DNA of 64,000 bases, taken from contig NZ_QCYM01000006.1 in assembly GCF_003075075.1 (NCBI RefSeq), positions 62,001 to 126,000 of the forward strand. The letters run 5' to 3'. This document shows positions 8,289 to 18,328 of this stretch, in pieces (position 1 is the first letter of the stretch; each line of letters begins with the position of its first letter). The notes under the pieces are model-generated. The model did no database searches and had not been told where the DNA came from. It saw nothing but the letters and a program-made list of their open reading frames with translations. The translations under genes and the position numbers were made by a program. This DNA is from Labrenzia sp. 011. Lineage in GTDB: Bacteria > Pseudomonadota > Alphaproteobacteria > Rhizobiales > Stappiaceae.

Positions 8289-10571
8289 TCACGTCACGTT
8301 GAATGCCGCGATCACCGCCATGTTGACGATATCGCTGTCCTTGGCGCCCAGGGGCACGATCTGCACGGGCTTGTCGAAGCCGACGAGCAGCGGGCCGATG
8401 ACGGTGGCTCCGCCCAGCTCCTGGAGCATCTTCGTGGAAATGGATGCGGAGTGGAAAGCCGGCATGACGAGGACGTTGGCAGGCGCGGTGAGGCGGCAGA
8501 AGGGATAGGCTGCCATTCGGTCCATGTTGAGGGCCACATCGGCCGCCATATCGCCGTCATATTCGAAATCCACCCGGCGCCGGTCGAGGATCTTCACCGC
8601 TTCCAGCACCTTTTCGGAACGTTCGCCCTTCGGGTGCCCGAAGGTGGAATAGGCCAGCATGGCGATCCGCGGCTCGTAGCCCAGCTTGCGGGCGACGTGA
8701 GCTGCCTCCTCGGCTATGTCGGCAAGTTCCTCCGAAGTCGGCATGTCGATCACCGCCGTATCGGCGATCAGCACCGTGCGGCCGCGCACCAGCGCCAGCG
8801 AAACGCCGATGACCCGGTGGCCGGGCTTGGGATCGATGGTGGCCTTCACGGTATCCAGCGCCACGGAATAGTTGCGGGTGACGCCGGTGACCATGGCATC
8901 GGCGTCACCGCGCGCCACCATGATGGCACCCCAGTAGTTGCGGTCGTTGTTGACCATGCGCTGGCAGTCGCGCAGCAGATAGCCCTTGCGCTGCAGACGG
9001 CCGTAGAGATATTGCGCATAATCCGTGTTGCGGTCGGAAAGCCGGGCGTTCTGGATGGAGATGCCGACGCGGTCAATATCGATGCCGGCCCGTTCCGCCA
9101 CGGATTTGATCTCGTCTTCACGGCCGATCAGAATGGCTTCGCCCAGTCCCTGTGAAACGAAACTGGTGGCGGCGCGGATCACCGGTTCCTCTTCGCCTTC
9201 CGCAAAGACCACCCGCTTGGGCTGCTGACGGACCTTGGAGAAGATCCGCTGCAGGGTGCCGGCCACCGGATCGCGGCGCGCGGACAGCTGTTGCCTGTAG
9301 GCTTCCATGTCCACGATCGGCCGGCGGGCCACGCCGGAATCCATTGCCGCCTGGGCAACGGCGGGCGGAATCGCGTGGATCAGCCGCGGGTCGAAGGGAA
9401 CGGGAATGATGTATTCGGGCCCAAATTTCGGCCGGTTGCCGCGATAGGCTGCGGCGACCTCGTCCGGAACTTCCTCCCGGGCGAGCTCGGCCAGCGCATG
9501 GGCACAGGCGACCTTCATGTCCTCGTTGATGGTGGTGGCATGAACGTCCAGGGCGCCGCGGAAGATATAGGGAAAGCCCAGGACGTTGTTGACCTGATTG
9601 GGATAGTCCGAGCGGCCCGTGGCAACGATGGCGTCGTCGCGGACGCTGGCAGCCTCTTCCGGCGTGATTTCCGGATCCGGGTTCGCCATGGCGAAGATGA
9701 TCGGGTTCGGCGCCATGACCCGCAGCATGTCCGTGGTGAGCGCTCCCTTGGCCGACACGCCGAAAAAGACGTCAGCCCCCTTCATGGCGTCTTGGAGCGA
9801 GCGGTCCTGCGTCTCGATGGCATGCGCGGATTTCCACTGGTTCATGCCCTCCTCGCGACCCTTGTAGATCACCCCCTTGGTGTCGCAGAGGGTGACGTTC
9901 TGATGGGGAACGCCCATCGCCTTGATCAGCTCGATACAGGCTATGCCCGCCGCACCGGCGCCGTTGCAGACGACCTTGGTGTCCTTCATGTCCCGGCCCG
10001 TCAGATGCAGGGCGTTGATGAGACCGGCGGACGCGATGATCGCCGTACCGTGCTGGTCGTCGTGGAAGACCGGAATGTCCATCAGCTCGCGCAGGCGCTG
10101 CTCGATGATGAAGCATTCCGGCGCCTTGATGTCCTCAAGATTGATGCCGCCGAAGGAAGGGCCGAGATAACGGACGGAGTTGACGAATTCCTCCACGTCC
10201 TGGGTATCGATCTCGAGGTCGATGGAATCGACGTCGGCGAAGCGCTTGAAGAGGACCGCCTTGCCTTCCATCACCGGCTTTGAGGCCAGAGCGCCGAGGT
10301 TTCCCATTCCCAGGATCGCGGTTCCGTTGGTGATCACCGCAACGAGATTGCCCTTGGTGGTGTAATCGTAGGCGCGGCTCGGATCGTCCGCGATGGCCTG
10401 CACCGGAACCGCCACGCCGGGAGAATAGGCCAGCGACAGATCGCGCTGCGTGGCCATCGGTTTGGTCGGCGTGATTTCCAGCTTGCCGGGCCGGCCTTCC
10501 TGGTGGAACTTCAGCGCTTCCTGATCGGTGAAGCTGACGGACGTATTGGGCGAATTCTTATCGGCGGACAT
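8289..10571 (-). CDS. maeB: NADP-dependent malic enzyme with phosphotransacetylase-like C-terminal domain
   Basis: Malic enzyme decarboxylates malate oxidatively to pyruvate. The 760-residue protein has the large-form architecture. Residues 1 to about 430 are the malic enzyme, with Y-S-P-G-V-A near residue 49, H-D-D-Q-H-G-T-A near 160 and the nucleotide-binding G-A-G-A-A-G. About residue 435 to the end is a phosphate acetyl/butyryltransferase-like domain that is regulatory, without known transferase activity, in the rhizobial Dme/Tme enzymes and E. coli MaeB. Dme (NAD-preferring) and Tme (NADP-specific) look alike at this level, so cofactor preference is not settled. It is divergent from mutS across a 236-base gap. 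Confidence 0.95.
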   Translation of the reverse strand: MSADKNSPNTSVSFTDQEALKFHQEGRPGKLEITPTKPMATQRDLSLAYSPGVAVPVQAIADDPSRAYDYTTKGNLVAVITNGTAILGMGNLGALASKPVMEGKAVLFKRFADVDSIDLEIDTQDVEEFVNSVRYLGPSFGGINLEDIKAPECFIIEQRLRELMDIPVFHDDQHGTAIIASAGLINALHLTGRDMKDTKVVCNGAGAAGIACIELIKAMGVPHQNVTLCDTKGVIYKGREEGMNQWKSAHAIETQDRSLQDAMKGADVFFGVSAKGALTTDMLRVMAPNPIIFAMANPDPEITPEEAASVRDDAIVATGRSDYPNQVNNVLGFPYIFRGALDVHATTINEDMKVACAHALAELAREEVPDEVAAAYRGNRPKFGPEYIIPVPFDPRLIHAIPPAVAQAAMDSGVARRPIVDMEAYRQQLSARRDPVAGTLQRIFSKVRQQPKRVVFAEGEEEPVIRAATSFVSQGLGEAILIGREDEIKSVAERAGIDIDRVGISIQNARLSDRNTDYAQYLYGRLQRKGYLLRDCQRMVNNDRNYWGAIMVARGDADAMVTGVTRNYSVALDTVKATIDPKPGHRVIGVSLALVRGRTVLIADTAVIDMPTSEELADIAEEAAHVARKLGYEPRIAMLAYSTFGHPKGERSEKVLEAVKILDRRRVDFEYDGDMAADVALNMDRMAAYPFCRLTAPANVLVMPAFHSASISTKMLQELGGATVIGPLLVGFDKPVQIVPLGAKDSDIVNMAVIAAFNVT

Positions 10572-10807
10572 GACGCGGGCGCTTCCTCTAGAAAACCCGC
10601 TCTTGGCGGCGGGATCTTGACCTTATCTGCTGAAAATTGAAGCCTCAACCCGCGACGCAGTACCCACTTTGCACAATGACGGACAAGCAGCGCCGAAACA
10701 GTCCGGGCCGGCAAGATTCGCGCTCAGGGCTCTTTCTCCTTTGGATCGATCAACTTAACCGCATTCAGGCGCTTTCCCTCGAAAGCCGGTTGATCTAGGT
10801 ATCAGGC

Positions 10808-13519
10808 ATGAGTGGACGGAGCGCGCAACAGGGAGCCCCGGCGGACGCCAAGGTCACGCCGATGATGGCCCAGTATATCGAGATCAAGACCGCCAATCCG
10901 GACAGCCTGCTGTTCTACCGGATGGGGGACTTCTACGAGCTGTTCTTCGAGGATGCGGAGATCGCCTCGCAGTCGCTCGGCATCACGCTGACCAAACGCG
11001 GCAAGCATCAGGGCGAGGACATCCCGATGTGCGGTGTGCCGGTTCATGCCGCCGACGACTACCTGCAGAAGCTGATCGCCAAGGGCCACCGGGTTTCCGT
11101 TTGCGAGCAGACGGAGGATCCGGCCGAGGCCAGGAAACGCGGTTCCAAATCCGTGGTCCGGCGGGATGTGGTCCGTCTGGTGACGCCCGGTACGCTGACG
11201 GAAGAGCGTCTGCTGGACGCGGGCGCCAACAATTACCTGATGGCGCTGACGCGCCTGAAAGGCGGCTCGCTGGAAGGCGACGCGATTTACGGCCTTGCCT
11301 GGATCGACATGTCGACGGGGTCCTTCCAGGTCTCCGAAACCGACCACCAGCGGCTGGCCGCGGATCTGGCGCAGGTGATGCCGCGCGAACTCATCCTGCC
11401 GGACAACCTTCTCCAGGAAAGCGAGCTGCGCCAGATCGCCGAGCAACCGGGCGGCGCGCTGTCGCCGGTGCCGCGCGCCTTTTTCGACAGTTCGACCGCG
11501 ACCGACCGGCTGGGACACTATTTCGGCGTGAAGACGCTGGACGGGTTCGGCACCTTCAGCCGGGCCGAACTGTCAGCCGCCGCAGGCATTCTCGCCTATG
11601 TCGAAAAAACCCAGCTTGGCGAGCGCCCGCCGCTCGACCCGCCGACGCGCGAGGCCGGTGCGGGCCGCATGCTGATCGACCCGGCCACCCGGGCCAACCT
11701 CGAACTGTCGAGAACCCTGTCCGGCGAAAAACAGGGCTCCCTGCTTGCCACGATCGACCGTACGGTGACCGGGGGCGGATCACGGCTTCTTGCCAGCCGT
11801 CTCGCCGGCCCGCTCGTCGATGTGGCCGCAATTCACCGCCGGCACGATGCGGTCGCCTTTTTTCTCGAAAACGAAATCATGCGCGAGGGGCTGCGCCAGA
11901 CCCTGAAGGGCGCGCCGGACATGGCCCGGGCACTGTCGCGCATCGCGCTGAACCGGGGCGGCCCGCGCGACATCCTTGCGGTTGCCCAGGGGCTTGAAGC
12001 GGCCCGCGCGGTTCTCGATCAGACCGGCTCGGTCAAGGACGCGATTCCGGCGGAAATCGCGGCGGCCCGGGCAAGCCTGGAGCAGGCGCCGCACGACCTG
12101 GGTGCGGAGCTGGTGTCCGCGATCAAGGAAGATCCGCCTCTCCTGAAACGGGACGGCAATTTCATCGCCACCGGTTACAACGCCGATCTCGACGAGTTGC
12201 GCGCCCTGCGCGACGAAAGCCGCAAGGTGATCGCCAGGCTGCAGGCCAGCTATTCGGAAGAACTCGGGCTGCGTTCCCTGAAGATCAAGCACAACAACGT
12301 GCTCGGCTGGTTCATCGAGGTTCCCTCCGCCCAGACCGAGAAAATGACCGCGGATCCGGCACGGTTCATCCACCGGCAGACCATGGCCGGCGCCATGCGC
12401 TTCACCACGACGGAACTGGCCGAGCTGGAATCCAAGATCGCCAGCGCCGGCGAACGGTCGCTCGCCATCGAGCTCGAGATATTCGACCGGCTGGCCCAGG
12501 CGATCATCGGCACGGGCGAGGCCATCAAGGCGGCGGCGCAGGGACTAGGCATCCTGGATGTCTCGGCGGCGCTGGCCAAGCTCGCGCAGGAAGAGAACCA
12601 TGTGCGCCCGACCGTCGACGACAGCCGGGCCTTCGAGATCAAGGGCGGGCGCCATCCGGTCGTCGAAAAGGCACTGAAAAAGGCCGGTGGTGACAGCTTT
12701 GTCGCCAATGACGCCAGTCTCGGTCCCGACAAGGACGGGGACACCGGCCACATCTGGCTGATCACCGGGCCGAACATGGCCGGTAAGTCGACCTTTCTGC
12801 GCCAGAACGCGCTGATTGCCGTTCTGGCCCAGATGGGTGCCTTCGTGCCGGCGACGGCTGCGCATATCGGCGTCGTGGACCGGCTGTTTTCCCGTGTCGG
12901 CGCCGCCGACGACCTTGCCCGCGGCCGCTCCACCTTCATGGTGGAAATGGTCGAAACGGCCGCCATCCTCAACCAGGCCGGCGACCGGTCGCTGGTCATT
13001 CTCGACGAGATCGGCCGGGGGACGGCCACGTTCGACGGTCTGTCCATCGCCTGGGCGACCATCGAGCATCTTCACGAGGTCAACAGGTCCCGCGCCCTCT
13101 TCGCCACCCATTATCACGAACTTACCGCGCTTTCGGCCAGGCTCGAACGCCTGTCCAATGCAACCGTTTCGGTCAAGGAGTGGAACGGCGACGTCATCTT
13201 CCTGCACGAGATCGTGCCGGGCGCCGCCGACCGGTCCTATGGCATCCAGGTCGCCAAGCTCGCCGGGCTTCCGGCCTCGGTGGTGGAGCGCTCCAAGCAG
13301 GTTCTCAGCCAGCTTGAAGAACAGGACCGCGGGTCTCCCGCGGAGAACCTGATCGACGAACTGCCGCTGTTCGCCAATCTGGTGCCCGCTGCCGCTGCTT
13401 CCGCCGAGCCGGACCCGGTGCTGGACTGCCTCAGGGACATCGATCCGGACGACATGACCCCGCGCGAAGCCCTGGAAGCGCTTTACAGGTTGAAGACACT
13501 CAGCGGAAAGTCAGGCTGA
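10808..13519 (+). CDS. mutS: DNA mismatch repair protein MutS
   Basis: MutS recognises mismatches and small loops in new DNA and, with MutL, starts excision. At 903 residues it is a normal alphaproteobacterial length. The mismatch-contacting F-x-E motif lies in M-G-D-F-Y-E-L-F near residue 40. The connector, lever and clamp domains follow, then the ATPase with Walker [10 protein letters not shown] near residue 655, S-R-V-G-A-A-D-D, Walker B L-D-E-I-G-R-G-T and A-T-H-Y-H-E-L. A short Leu-rich C-terminal helix could be the tetramerisation segment. The gene appears monocistronic, and a 9-base-pair hairpin follows its stop. Confidence 0.98.
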   Translation: MSGRSAQQGAPADAKVTPMMAQYIEIKTANPDSLLFYRMGDFYELFFEDAEIASQSLGITLTKRGKHQGEDIPMCGVPVHAADDYLQKLIAKGHRVSVCEQTEDPAEARKRGSKSVVRRDVVRLVTPGTLTEERLLDAGANNYLMALTRLKGGSLEGDAIYGLAWIDMSTGSFQVSETDHQRLAADLAQVMPRELILPDNLLQESELRQIAEQPGGALSPVPRAFFDSSTATDRLGHYFGVKTLDGFGTFSRAELSAAAGILAYVEKTQLGERPPLDPPTREAGAGRMLIDPATRANLELSRTLSGEKQGSLLATIDRTVTGGGSRLLASRLAGPLVDVAAIHRRHDAVAFFLENEIMREGLRQTLKGAPDMARALSRIALNRGGPRDILAVAQGLEAARAVLDQTGSVKDAIPAEIAAARASLEQAPHDLGAELVSAIKEDPPLLKRDGNFIATGYNADLDELRALRDESRKVIARLQASYSEELGLRSLKIKHNNVLGWFIEVPSAQTEKMTADPARFIHRQTMAGAMRFTTTELAELESKIASAGERSLAIELEIFDRLAQAIIGTGEAIKAAAQGLGILDVSAALAKLAQEENHVRPTVDDSRAFEIKGGRHPVVEKALKKAGGDSFVANDASLGPDKDGDTGHIWLITGPNMAGKSTFLRQNALIAVLAQMGAFVPATAAHIGVVDRLFSRVGAADDLARGRSTFMVEMVETAAILNQAGDRSLVILDEIGRGTATFDGLSIAWATIEHLHEVNRSRALFATHYHELTALSARLERLSNATVSVKEWNGDVIFLHEIVPGAADRSYGIQVAKLAGLPASVVERSKQVLSQLEEQDRGSPAENLIDELPLFANLVPAAAASAEPDPVLDCLRDIDPDDMTPREALEALYRLKTLSGKSG

Positions 13520-13539
13520 CTTCCTGCCGTCGCAGAACG

Positions 13540-13568
13540 GGGAACGGCGCCGCCGTTCCCTCTTGACG
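13540..13568 (+). terminator. Hairpin after mutS, probable terminator
   Basis: GGGAACGGC (13540-13548) and GCCGTTCCC (13552-13560) form a perfect 9-bp stem with a 3-base loop, followed by TCTTG. The T-run is short, so this is a modest intrinsic terminator at best. Confidence 0.5.
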
Positions 13569-13730
13569 CCAATTTCATTCCGCTGGCAGTATTCCCGAAA
13601 TCCGTACCCCGTTTGCGCCTTCACCCGCTTGCTCCCGCAAACGGCCTTTCGTTCAGTCCTTCCAAACTTCCGAACTGCGGCCGACGCCGGAAGCTACCGG
13701 CCTGCCGCGCATCCATTGGCGCAATTCCTC

Positions 13731-14918
13731 ATGTTCTCATCCATCCAGTTGCGCCGCCAGGAGGTGCTGATCCTCCTGCTGCAGTTCACGAACAGCCTCG
13801 GTACATCCGCGCTCGTTCCGATGATGAGCTTCTTCATCGTTGAAGGCCTCGGCGCGCCGCCCTGGAAGGTCGGCGTGTATACAGGTCTGGTCCTGCCGCT
13901 GACGCTGGTTTCCAACCGCTGGGCCGGCGAGCGGCTGGATCAGGGATTTCCGGTCAAGAGCCTGCTCCTGTTTTCCGTCTGCGCCTTCATTGTGGCCAGC
14001 GCGCTGCTGACGCAGACGTCCAGCTTTGTCATGTTGCTCGTCGCCGTCGCGCCGCTGATGGGTGTCGCCAACATGGGAGCCGGCATCATCTTCACGTTCG
14101 GGCGGCTCAATGCCGAAAAACGGGGCCTGGATATCACCCGCATCAATTCCTGGCAGCGCATGACCGTTTCCCTGGCGTGGATGATCGGCCCGGCGGTGTC
14201 CTTCATGCTCGTCGCGCAATTCGGTTTCCGGACCGCCTTCATGTGCGCCTTCGGGATCGGGCTGACCTATCTGACGCTCTGGCAGATCGCCGTGCCCAAG
14301 GAATTCAGGACCGACAGGAAAAGAAGGACCAGCACCAACCGCGAACCCGTCAACTGGGGACTTCTGATCGCCGGGCTGACCTGTCTGGGTTTCGTGATCA
14401 CCAACTCCCTGTTCGTGTCCGCCATGCCGCTGTTCTTCGTGCGGGAAACCGGCCTGCCCGGCGCGACCCCCGGTCTGTCCCTTTCGGTCAAATGCCTCGT
14501 GGAGGTGTTCGTCATTTTCGGTTCCGTCCGGCTGGCGGAACGCATCGGCATCCGTCAGGTGCTGCTGCTCGCGGCCTGTCTTGCGGCGGCAAGCATGCTG
14601 CTGTTCGCTCAGGTCACGGCAGTCTGGCAGGTGCTGACGATCTCGGTGCTGGAAGGCACCTATTACGGTCTGTTTGCCGGAGTAGCGATCAGTTTCGTGC
14701 AAAGTTTTGCGCCGGACAGGCCCGGGCGCGCCACGGCGATCTACATGAACAGCCTGTTTCTCGGCGGCATGATCGGCAGCGTCTCCATGGGGTTCATCGC
14801 CAGTGCCACCGATTTCAGGACCGTGCTTTACACGGCAGCGCTTTCCTCGGTCGCGGCACTGATCGTGCTGATCGCCACCTTCAGGGTGCGCCCGCAGCCC
14901 TCACAGCCTGAATCCTAG
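13731..14918 (+). CDS. MFS transporter
   Basis: This is a 395-residue integral membrane protein of the major facilitator superfamily with about 12 hydrophobic segments, for example L-I-L-L-L-Q-F-T-N-S-L-G-T near residue 15 and the Val/Leu-rich segment ending the protein. The S-N-R-W-A-G-E-R-L-D-Q-G loop resembles the motif A region between helices 2 and 3. The fold resembles sugar-efflux (SetA-like) members, but substrate is unknown. The ATG at 13731 starts at the first membrane segment and has no clear ribosome binding site; an upstream in-frame start at 13563 would add 56 residues that do not look like protein. The last four bases overlap the 3' end of the convergent DUF2244 gene. Confidence 0.82.
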   Translation: MFSSIQLRRQEVLILLLQFTNSLGTSALVPMMSFFIVEGLGAPPWKVGVYTGLVLPLTLVSNRWAGERLDQGFPVKSLLLFSVCAFIVASALLTQTSSFVMLLVAVAPLMGVANMGAGIIFTFGRLNAEKRGLDITRINSWQRMTVSLAWMIGPAVSFMLVAQFGFRTAFMCAFGIGLTYLTLWQIAVPKEFRTDRKRRTSTNREPVNWGLLIAGLTCLGFVITNSLFVSAMPLFFVRETGLPGATPGLSLSVKCLVEVFVIFGSVRLAERIGIRQVLLLAACLAAASMLLFAQVTAVWQVLTISVLEGTYYGLFAGVAISFVQSFAPDRPGRATAIYMNSLFLGGMIGSVSMGFIASATDFRTVLYTAALSSVAALIVLIATFRVRPQPSQPES

Positions 14919-15436
14919 ACGCCGCCGGCCTTTGCCACCGCAAGCGCGTTGGCCATTGCTCCGGCGAAACTGGTGCGGTCGACGGGATTGAGGAAATTGC
15001 CGAGATCGACCGTTTCACCCCGGCCTGTCAGACAGATCTTCACGACACCTTCATCATCGATCCGCTCGACCGTGAGCCGGGTCCAGGACGGATTGAAGCG
15101 GTATTCGTGATATTTCTTCCCGGGGCCGACCTTGCGGATGGCGATTTCATGGCGGGAGATCGCAACTTCCTCGAAGAGCCGCGCCGAGCGGTAGTTCATG
15201 CGGAAGGCGAACCACATGAGCGCCATGTCCAGACCGAAAAATCCGAACACGGGCCAGGCACCGATACGCCAGAACAGAAAGCCGGATATGAAACTGACGA
15301 CCCCGAAACAGGCCATGAGAATCAGAAAGCCGTTTGACCCGAGCGACCGGTAGGGCGTAAGGACCGCGGAAAAGAACGGTCGATCGTCCTGCGGTGAATC
15401 GTCGATTTTCTCGGGTTTCAGATTGTTCTCGCTCAT
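14915..15436 (-). CDS. DUF2244 domain-containing integral membrane protein
   Basis: This is a 173-residue membrane protein with two hydrophobic helices, near residues 33-52 and 58-76, in the arrangement of the DUF2244 family. After the membrane pair comes a soluble domain with R-N-Y-R-S-A-R-L-F-E-E-V and E-Y-R-F-N-P-S-W-T-R-L-T-V-E, a segment typical of the family. From memory the family often neighbours nth in alphaproteobacteria, as here. The role is unknown. It starts at ATG 15436, 22 bases from the nth start and divergent from it, so the two must share overlapping promoter DNA. Confidence 0.85.
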   Translation of the reverse strand: MSENNLKPEKIDDSPQDDRPFFSAVLTPYRSLGSNGFLILMACFGVVSFISGFLFWRIGAWPVFGFFGLDMALMWFAFRMNYRSARLFEEVAISRHEIAIRKVGPGKKYHEYRFNPSWTRLTVERIDDEGVVKICLTGRGETVDLGNFLNPVDRTSFAGAMANALAVAKAGGV

Positions 15437-15458
15437 GCGCTCGGATTATAGAGTGAAT

Positions 15459-16268
15459 ATGACTCAAGCAAAGAGCTCAATTTCCGGCAAGGGAGCCGGG
15501 CGGTCCACCCGATCCTCCCGTTCCCGCACACCCTCCGTCGACAATCCCGGCAAGGTGCTGAAACGGTCCCGCTACAGCAAGGCGGAGACTTATGCGATCT
15601 TCCAGCGGTTCCACGCCGACAATCCCGAACCGAAGGGGGAGTTGAACTATGTAAACGCCTTCACGCTGCTGGTGGCTGTGGTCCTGTCCGCGCAGGCAAC
15701 CGATGTCGGGGTGAACCGGGCGACCCGGCACCTGTTCCAGATCGCCGACACGCCGGAAAAGATGGTCGCGCTCGGCGAAGACCGGCTGCGCGAGGAGATC
15801 AGGACGATCGGCCTTTACAAGACCAAGGCCAGGAATGTCATCCTTCTGTCCCAGCAGCTTATCCGCGACCACGGCGGCGAGGTTCCCGACGACCGCGAGG
15901 CGCTGGAAAAGCTGCCCGGTGTCGGCCGGAAAACGGCGAATGTCGTGCTGAACATCTATTTCGGCCATCCGACGATTGCCGTCGACACGCATCTCTTCCG
16001 GCTGGGAAACCGGATCGGCATCGCACCGGGAAAGACTCCCCTGGAAGTGGAAAAAGCGCTTGAAAAAGTGGTGCCGCCGGAATTTGCGCTGCATGCCCAC
16101 CACTGGCTGATCCTGCACGGACGCTACATCTGCAAGGCCCGCAAGCCCGAGTGCCGGCGTTGCGTCATCTACGATCTTTGCAAGAGCCCCGAGAAGGAAA
16201 AATTCGACGCGATTCCCGAAATCGCCCTGCGCACAAAAGCCCTGATCGACAAGGATACCGCAGCTTGA
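15459..16268 (+). CDS. nth: Endonuclease III (DNA glycosylase/AP lyase)
   Basis: Nth removes oxidised pyrimidines and cuts at the resulting abasic site. In this 269-residue protein the helix-hairpin-helix L-P-G-V-G-R-K-T-A-N is followed by the catalytic Asp region V-D-T-H-L-F-R-L. The [4Fe-4S] site C-x6-C-x2-C-x5-C is complete near residues 225-241. The N-terminus carries about 35 extra basic and Ser-rich residues before the fold. The ATG at 15459 is preferred over 15423, which would run into the divergent DUF2244 gene. Its stop overlaps the TTG start of the next gene. Confidence 0.95.
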   Translation: MTQAKSSISGKGAGRSTRSSRSRTPSVDNPGKVLKRSRYSKAETYAIFQRFHADNPEPKGELNYVNAFTLLVAVVLSAQATDVGVNRATRHLFQIADTPEKMVALGEDRLREEIRTIGLYKTKARNVILLSQQLIRDHGGEVPDDREALEKLPGVGRKTANVVLNIYFGHPTIAVDTHLFRLGNRIGIAPGKTPLEVEKALEKVVPPEFALHAHHWLILHGRYICKARKPECRRCVIYDLCKSPEKEKFDAIPEIALRTKALIDKDTAA

Positions 16269-16813
16269 GTTTCCCCCTGGGTCCCTATCCGACGAGCGAA
16301 CGTCTGCGCTTCCGGCTGCCGTCCCCCAATGATGCCGGCTTTTACCTGAAGCTCATGAACGAACCGGATTACATCCGTTACATTTCCGACGCAGGCATCC
16401 GTACGACAGAACAGGCGGTGCAATATATCAAGGGCAAGACGCTGGCGCGCTTTGCGGCGAATGGCGTCGGGCTCTGGCTGGTGGAGCTGAAGGAGACGGG
16501 TCAGCCGATCGGTGTCTGCGGGATCGTCGTGCGCAAGGAGCTCGACCATCCGGATCTCGGTTTCGCCCTGCTTGAAGAGTTCCGCGGCCAGGGTTTCGGA
16601 CAGGAAGCCGGCCAGGCGGTACAGGAGTTCACGCAGAAGGAACTGAAGCTGCGCACGCTGTGCGCCATCACCCATCCGCAAAACACGCGTTCGGCCAATC
16701 TGCTCCGCAAGATCGGTTTCGAAGCGGACGGTCAGCGTCACCTCAGCGAGATCGGTGAGACGTCGGATTATTTTGTCTGGAAACTACGCTACGTCGACAA
16801 CGGTCTGGCGTAG
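16265..16813 (+). CDS. GNAT family N-acetyltransferase
   Basis: This is a 182-residue acetyltransferase of the RimJ/RimL-like branch (Acetyltransf_3). It opens with S-E-R-L-R-F-R-L-P-S, and the acetyl-CoA pyrophosphate loop is probably F-R-G-Q-G-F-G-Q-E-A near residue 106. N-T-R-S-A-N-L-L-R-K-I-G-F is the usual C-terminal motif. No ATG fits the N-terminus; the TTG at 16265 does, with AAGGA upstream and a TTGA overlap with the nth stop, which suggests translational coupling. The substrate is unknown. Confidence 0.85.
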   Translation: MSFPLGPYPTSERLRFRLPSPNDAGFYLKLMNEPDYIRYISDAGIRTTEQAVQYIKGKTLARFAANGVGLWLVELKETGQPIGVCGIVVRKELDHPDLGFALLEEFRGQGFGQEAGQAVQEFTQKELKLRTLCAITHPQNTRSANLLRKIGFEADGQRHLSEIGETSDYFVWKLRYVDNGLA

Positions 16814-16822
16814 AGCCGGGGG

Positions 16823-17254
16823 TTATTGCTTCTCGCGCACCCGAACGACCACCTCGACCCGCACCACTTCCATGCCCTCGGGCACTTCGGGAAGACGGCC
16901 GATACCGACGCCTTCACCGGGAATATCGATCACCCGGTTTTCGCCTTCGATGAAGAAATGGTGATGGTCGGACACGTTGGTGTCGAAATAGGTCTTGTTG
17001 CCGTCGATCGCGACTTCACGCAGGAGACCGGCCTCGGTGAACTGGTGCAGCGTGTTGTAGACGGTGGCCAGGGAAACCGGAACATCCGCCTGCACGGCTT
17101 CCTCGTGAAGGTGCTCCGCGGAAATGTGACGGTCACCCTTCGAGTAAAGCAGCTCCGCCAGGGAAACACGCTGGCGTGTCGGCCGCAGACCCGCGGTCCG
17201 CAGGATGTCGGTTACGTTCTTACCGGCAGATTCCGTCGCCATATGCGTCGTCAT
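16823..17254 (-). CDS. irr: Iron response transcriptional regulator Irr (Fur family)
   Basis: Irr is the haem-sensing Fur-family regulator of alphaproteobacteria that represses haem synthesis and iron-storage genes and activates uptake when iron is low. The 143-residue protein has the winged helix with G-L-R-P-T-R-Q-R near residue 22 and A-T-V-Y-N-T-L near 63, and a triple His (97-99) in the D-H-H-H-F-F segment that Irr uses for haem. The extra N-terminal haem regulatory motif of Bradyrhizobium Irr is absent, as in other rhizobia. AGAGGA abuts the ATG at 17254 directly; the ATG at 17242 (M5) is an alternative start. The position next to fabA, divergent, is conserved in the order and supports Irr over Fur. 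Confidence 0.9.
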   Translation of the reverse strand: MTTHMATESAGKNVTDILRTAGLRPTRQRVSLAELLYSKGDRHISAEHLHEEAVQADVPVSLATVYNTLHQFTEAGLLREVAIDGNKTYFDTNVSDHHHFFIEGENRVIDIPGEGVGIGRLPEVPEGMEVVRVEVVVRVREKQ

Positions 17255-17595
17255 TCCTCTGTAGATCCATATGCAAGGTCACGTTCATAAACAGCAATTT
17301 CCGGGTTTGCGCCCGCAGTTCAAACCGCTGATTTACCGGACATCTCCTTATATCTGCCATTTCTTGCACCCGGGATGCAAGTTTTAAACGCCTCGTTGAA
17401 TTTCCGACCGGCGTCACCATCTGCGCTGTTATGAAGCAGAAATCCTGAAACATGTCCCGGAAAAGCCAGCAGGTTCGGGCACGTGACATCTTTCGGTCGG
17501 GGTTCCCCTGTGTTAGGAAGGCGCCTCAAACGACCAGAAAACCAACCCGTTCCGCCTTCGGGAGGGCCCGGGCAGGAAACAAAAACGGACCTTGC
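17255..17595. promoter_or_regulatory. irr-fabA divergent intergenic region with inverted repeat
   Basis: This 341-base gap must hold the promoters of irr and fabA. Within it CTTGCA (17363-17368) and TGCAAG (17376-17381) form an inverted repeat around CCCGGGA, next to a T-rich stretch with TTTTAAA. That is the size and symmetry of a dimeric repressor operator, but it is not the known ICE box or Fur box, and I cannot name the protein. Nothing else was identified. Confidence 0.35.
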
Positions 17596-18102
17596 ATGAC
17601 CGAACGCCGCTCCAGCTACGATTACGAAGACCTTCTCGCCTGCGGCCGAGGCGAGCTTTTTGGCCCGGGCAATGCGCAGTTGCCTCTTCCGCCGATGCTG
17701 ATGTTCGACCGGATTACCGAGATTTCCGAAACCGGTGGCGAATTCGACAAGGGATATGCCCGCGCCGAATTCGACATCAAGCCGGATCTCTGGTTCTTTC
17801 CGTGCCATTTTCAGGGCAACCCGATCATGCCGGGCTGCCTCGGTCTCGACGCCATGTGGCAGCTGACAGGCTTTTTCCTCGGCTGGCTGGGTCTCGAAGG
17901 CAAGGGCATGGCCCTGTCGACCGGTGAAATCAAGTTCAAGGGCATGGTCACGCCCGACGTGAAGCTGGTGGAATACGGTATCGATTTCAAACGCATCATG
18001 AAGGGCCGCCTGGTGCTCGGCACCGCGGATGGCTGGCTGAAAGCCGACGGCGAGCAGATCTACAAGGCGACCGATCTGCGCGTGGGCCTGGCGAAGTCCT
18101 GA
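17596..18102 (+). CDS. fabA: 3-hydroxyacyl-[ACP] dehydratase/isomerase FabA
   Basis: FabA dehydrates 3-hydroxydecanoyl-ACP and isomerises the trans-2 product to cis-3-decenoyl-ACP, the entry to unsaturated fatty acids. The 168 residues match the family. The hot-dog fold has the catalytic His71 ([11 protein letters not shown]) and Asp85 (G-L-D-A-M-W-Q). A-T-G at 17596 begins M-T-E-R-R-S-S-Y, the normal N-terminus; a longer in-frame reading upstream is not family-like. fabB follows in the same direction, the usual pair, but a strong inverted repeat lies between them. Confidence 0.97.
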   Translation: MTERRSSYDYEDLLACGRGELFGPGNAQLPLPPMLMFDRITEISETGGEFDKGYARAEFDIKPDLWFFPCHFQGNPIMPGCLGLDAMWQLTGFFLGWLGLEGKGMALSTGEIKFKGMVTPDVKLVEYGIDFKRIMKGRLVLGTADGWLKADGEQIYKATDLRVGLAKS

Positions 18103-18128
18103 CGCCCTTCCTGCGGGTTTATTTTCAG

Positions 18129-18163
18129 ACCGGCGCTTCTTTTTCATTGGAAGCGCCGGTTTG
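18129..18163 (+). terminator. 11-bp inverted repeat between fabA and fabB
   Basis: ACCGGCGCTTC (18129-18139) and GAAGCGCCGGT (18150-18160) pair perfectly over 11 bp around a T-rich 10-base loop, followed by TTTG. It starts 27 bases after the fabA stop. It can act as a weak terminator, attenuator or RNA-stabilising stem between fabA and fabB. Confidence 0.5.
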
Positions 18164-18328
18164 CGCATTATCCTGATCAACCTGTCGTCACGTGGAAGAA
18201 CGAAGGCGGGCGAGTTGATCGAGTTCAAGGTGCCGGATCATCGGCACACCAATTCCGATTGGCTTTCCGGCTTCCCGTGGACCCACGCGAACGCAGGCTG
18301 ATCCAGAGAGAAAAGGTAGGAGACCGCA

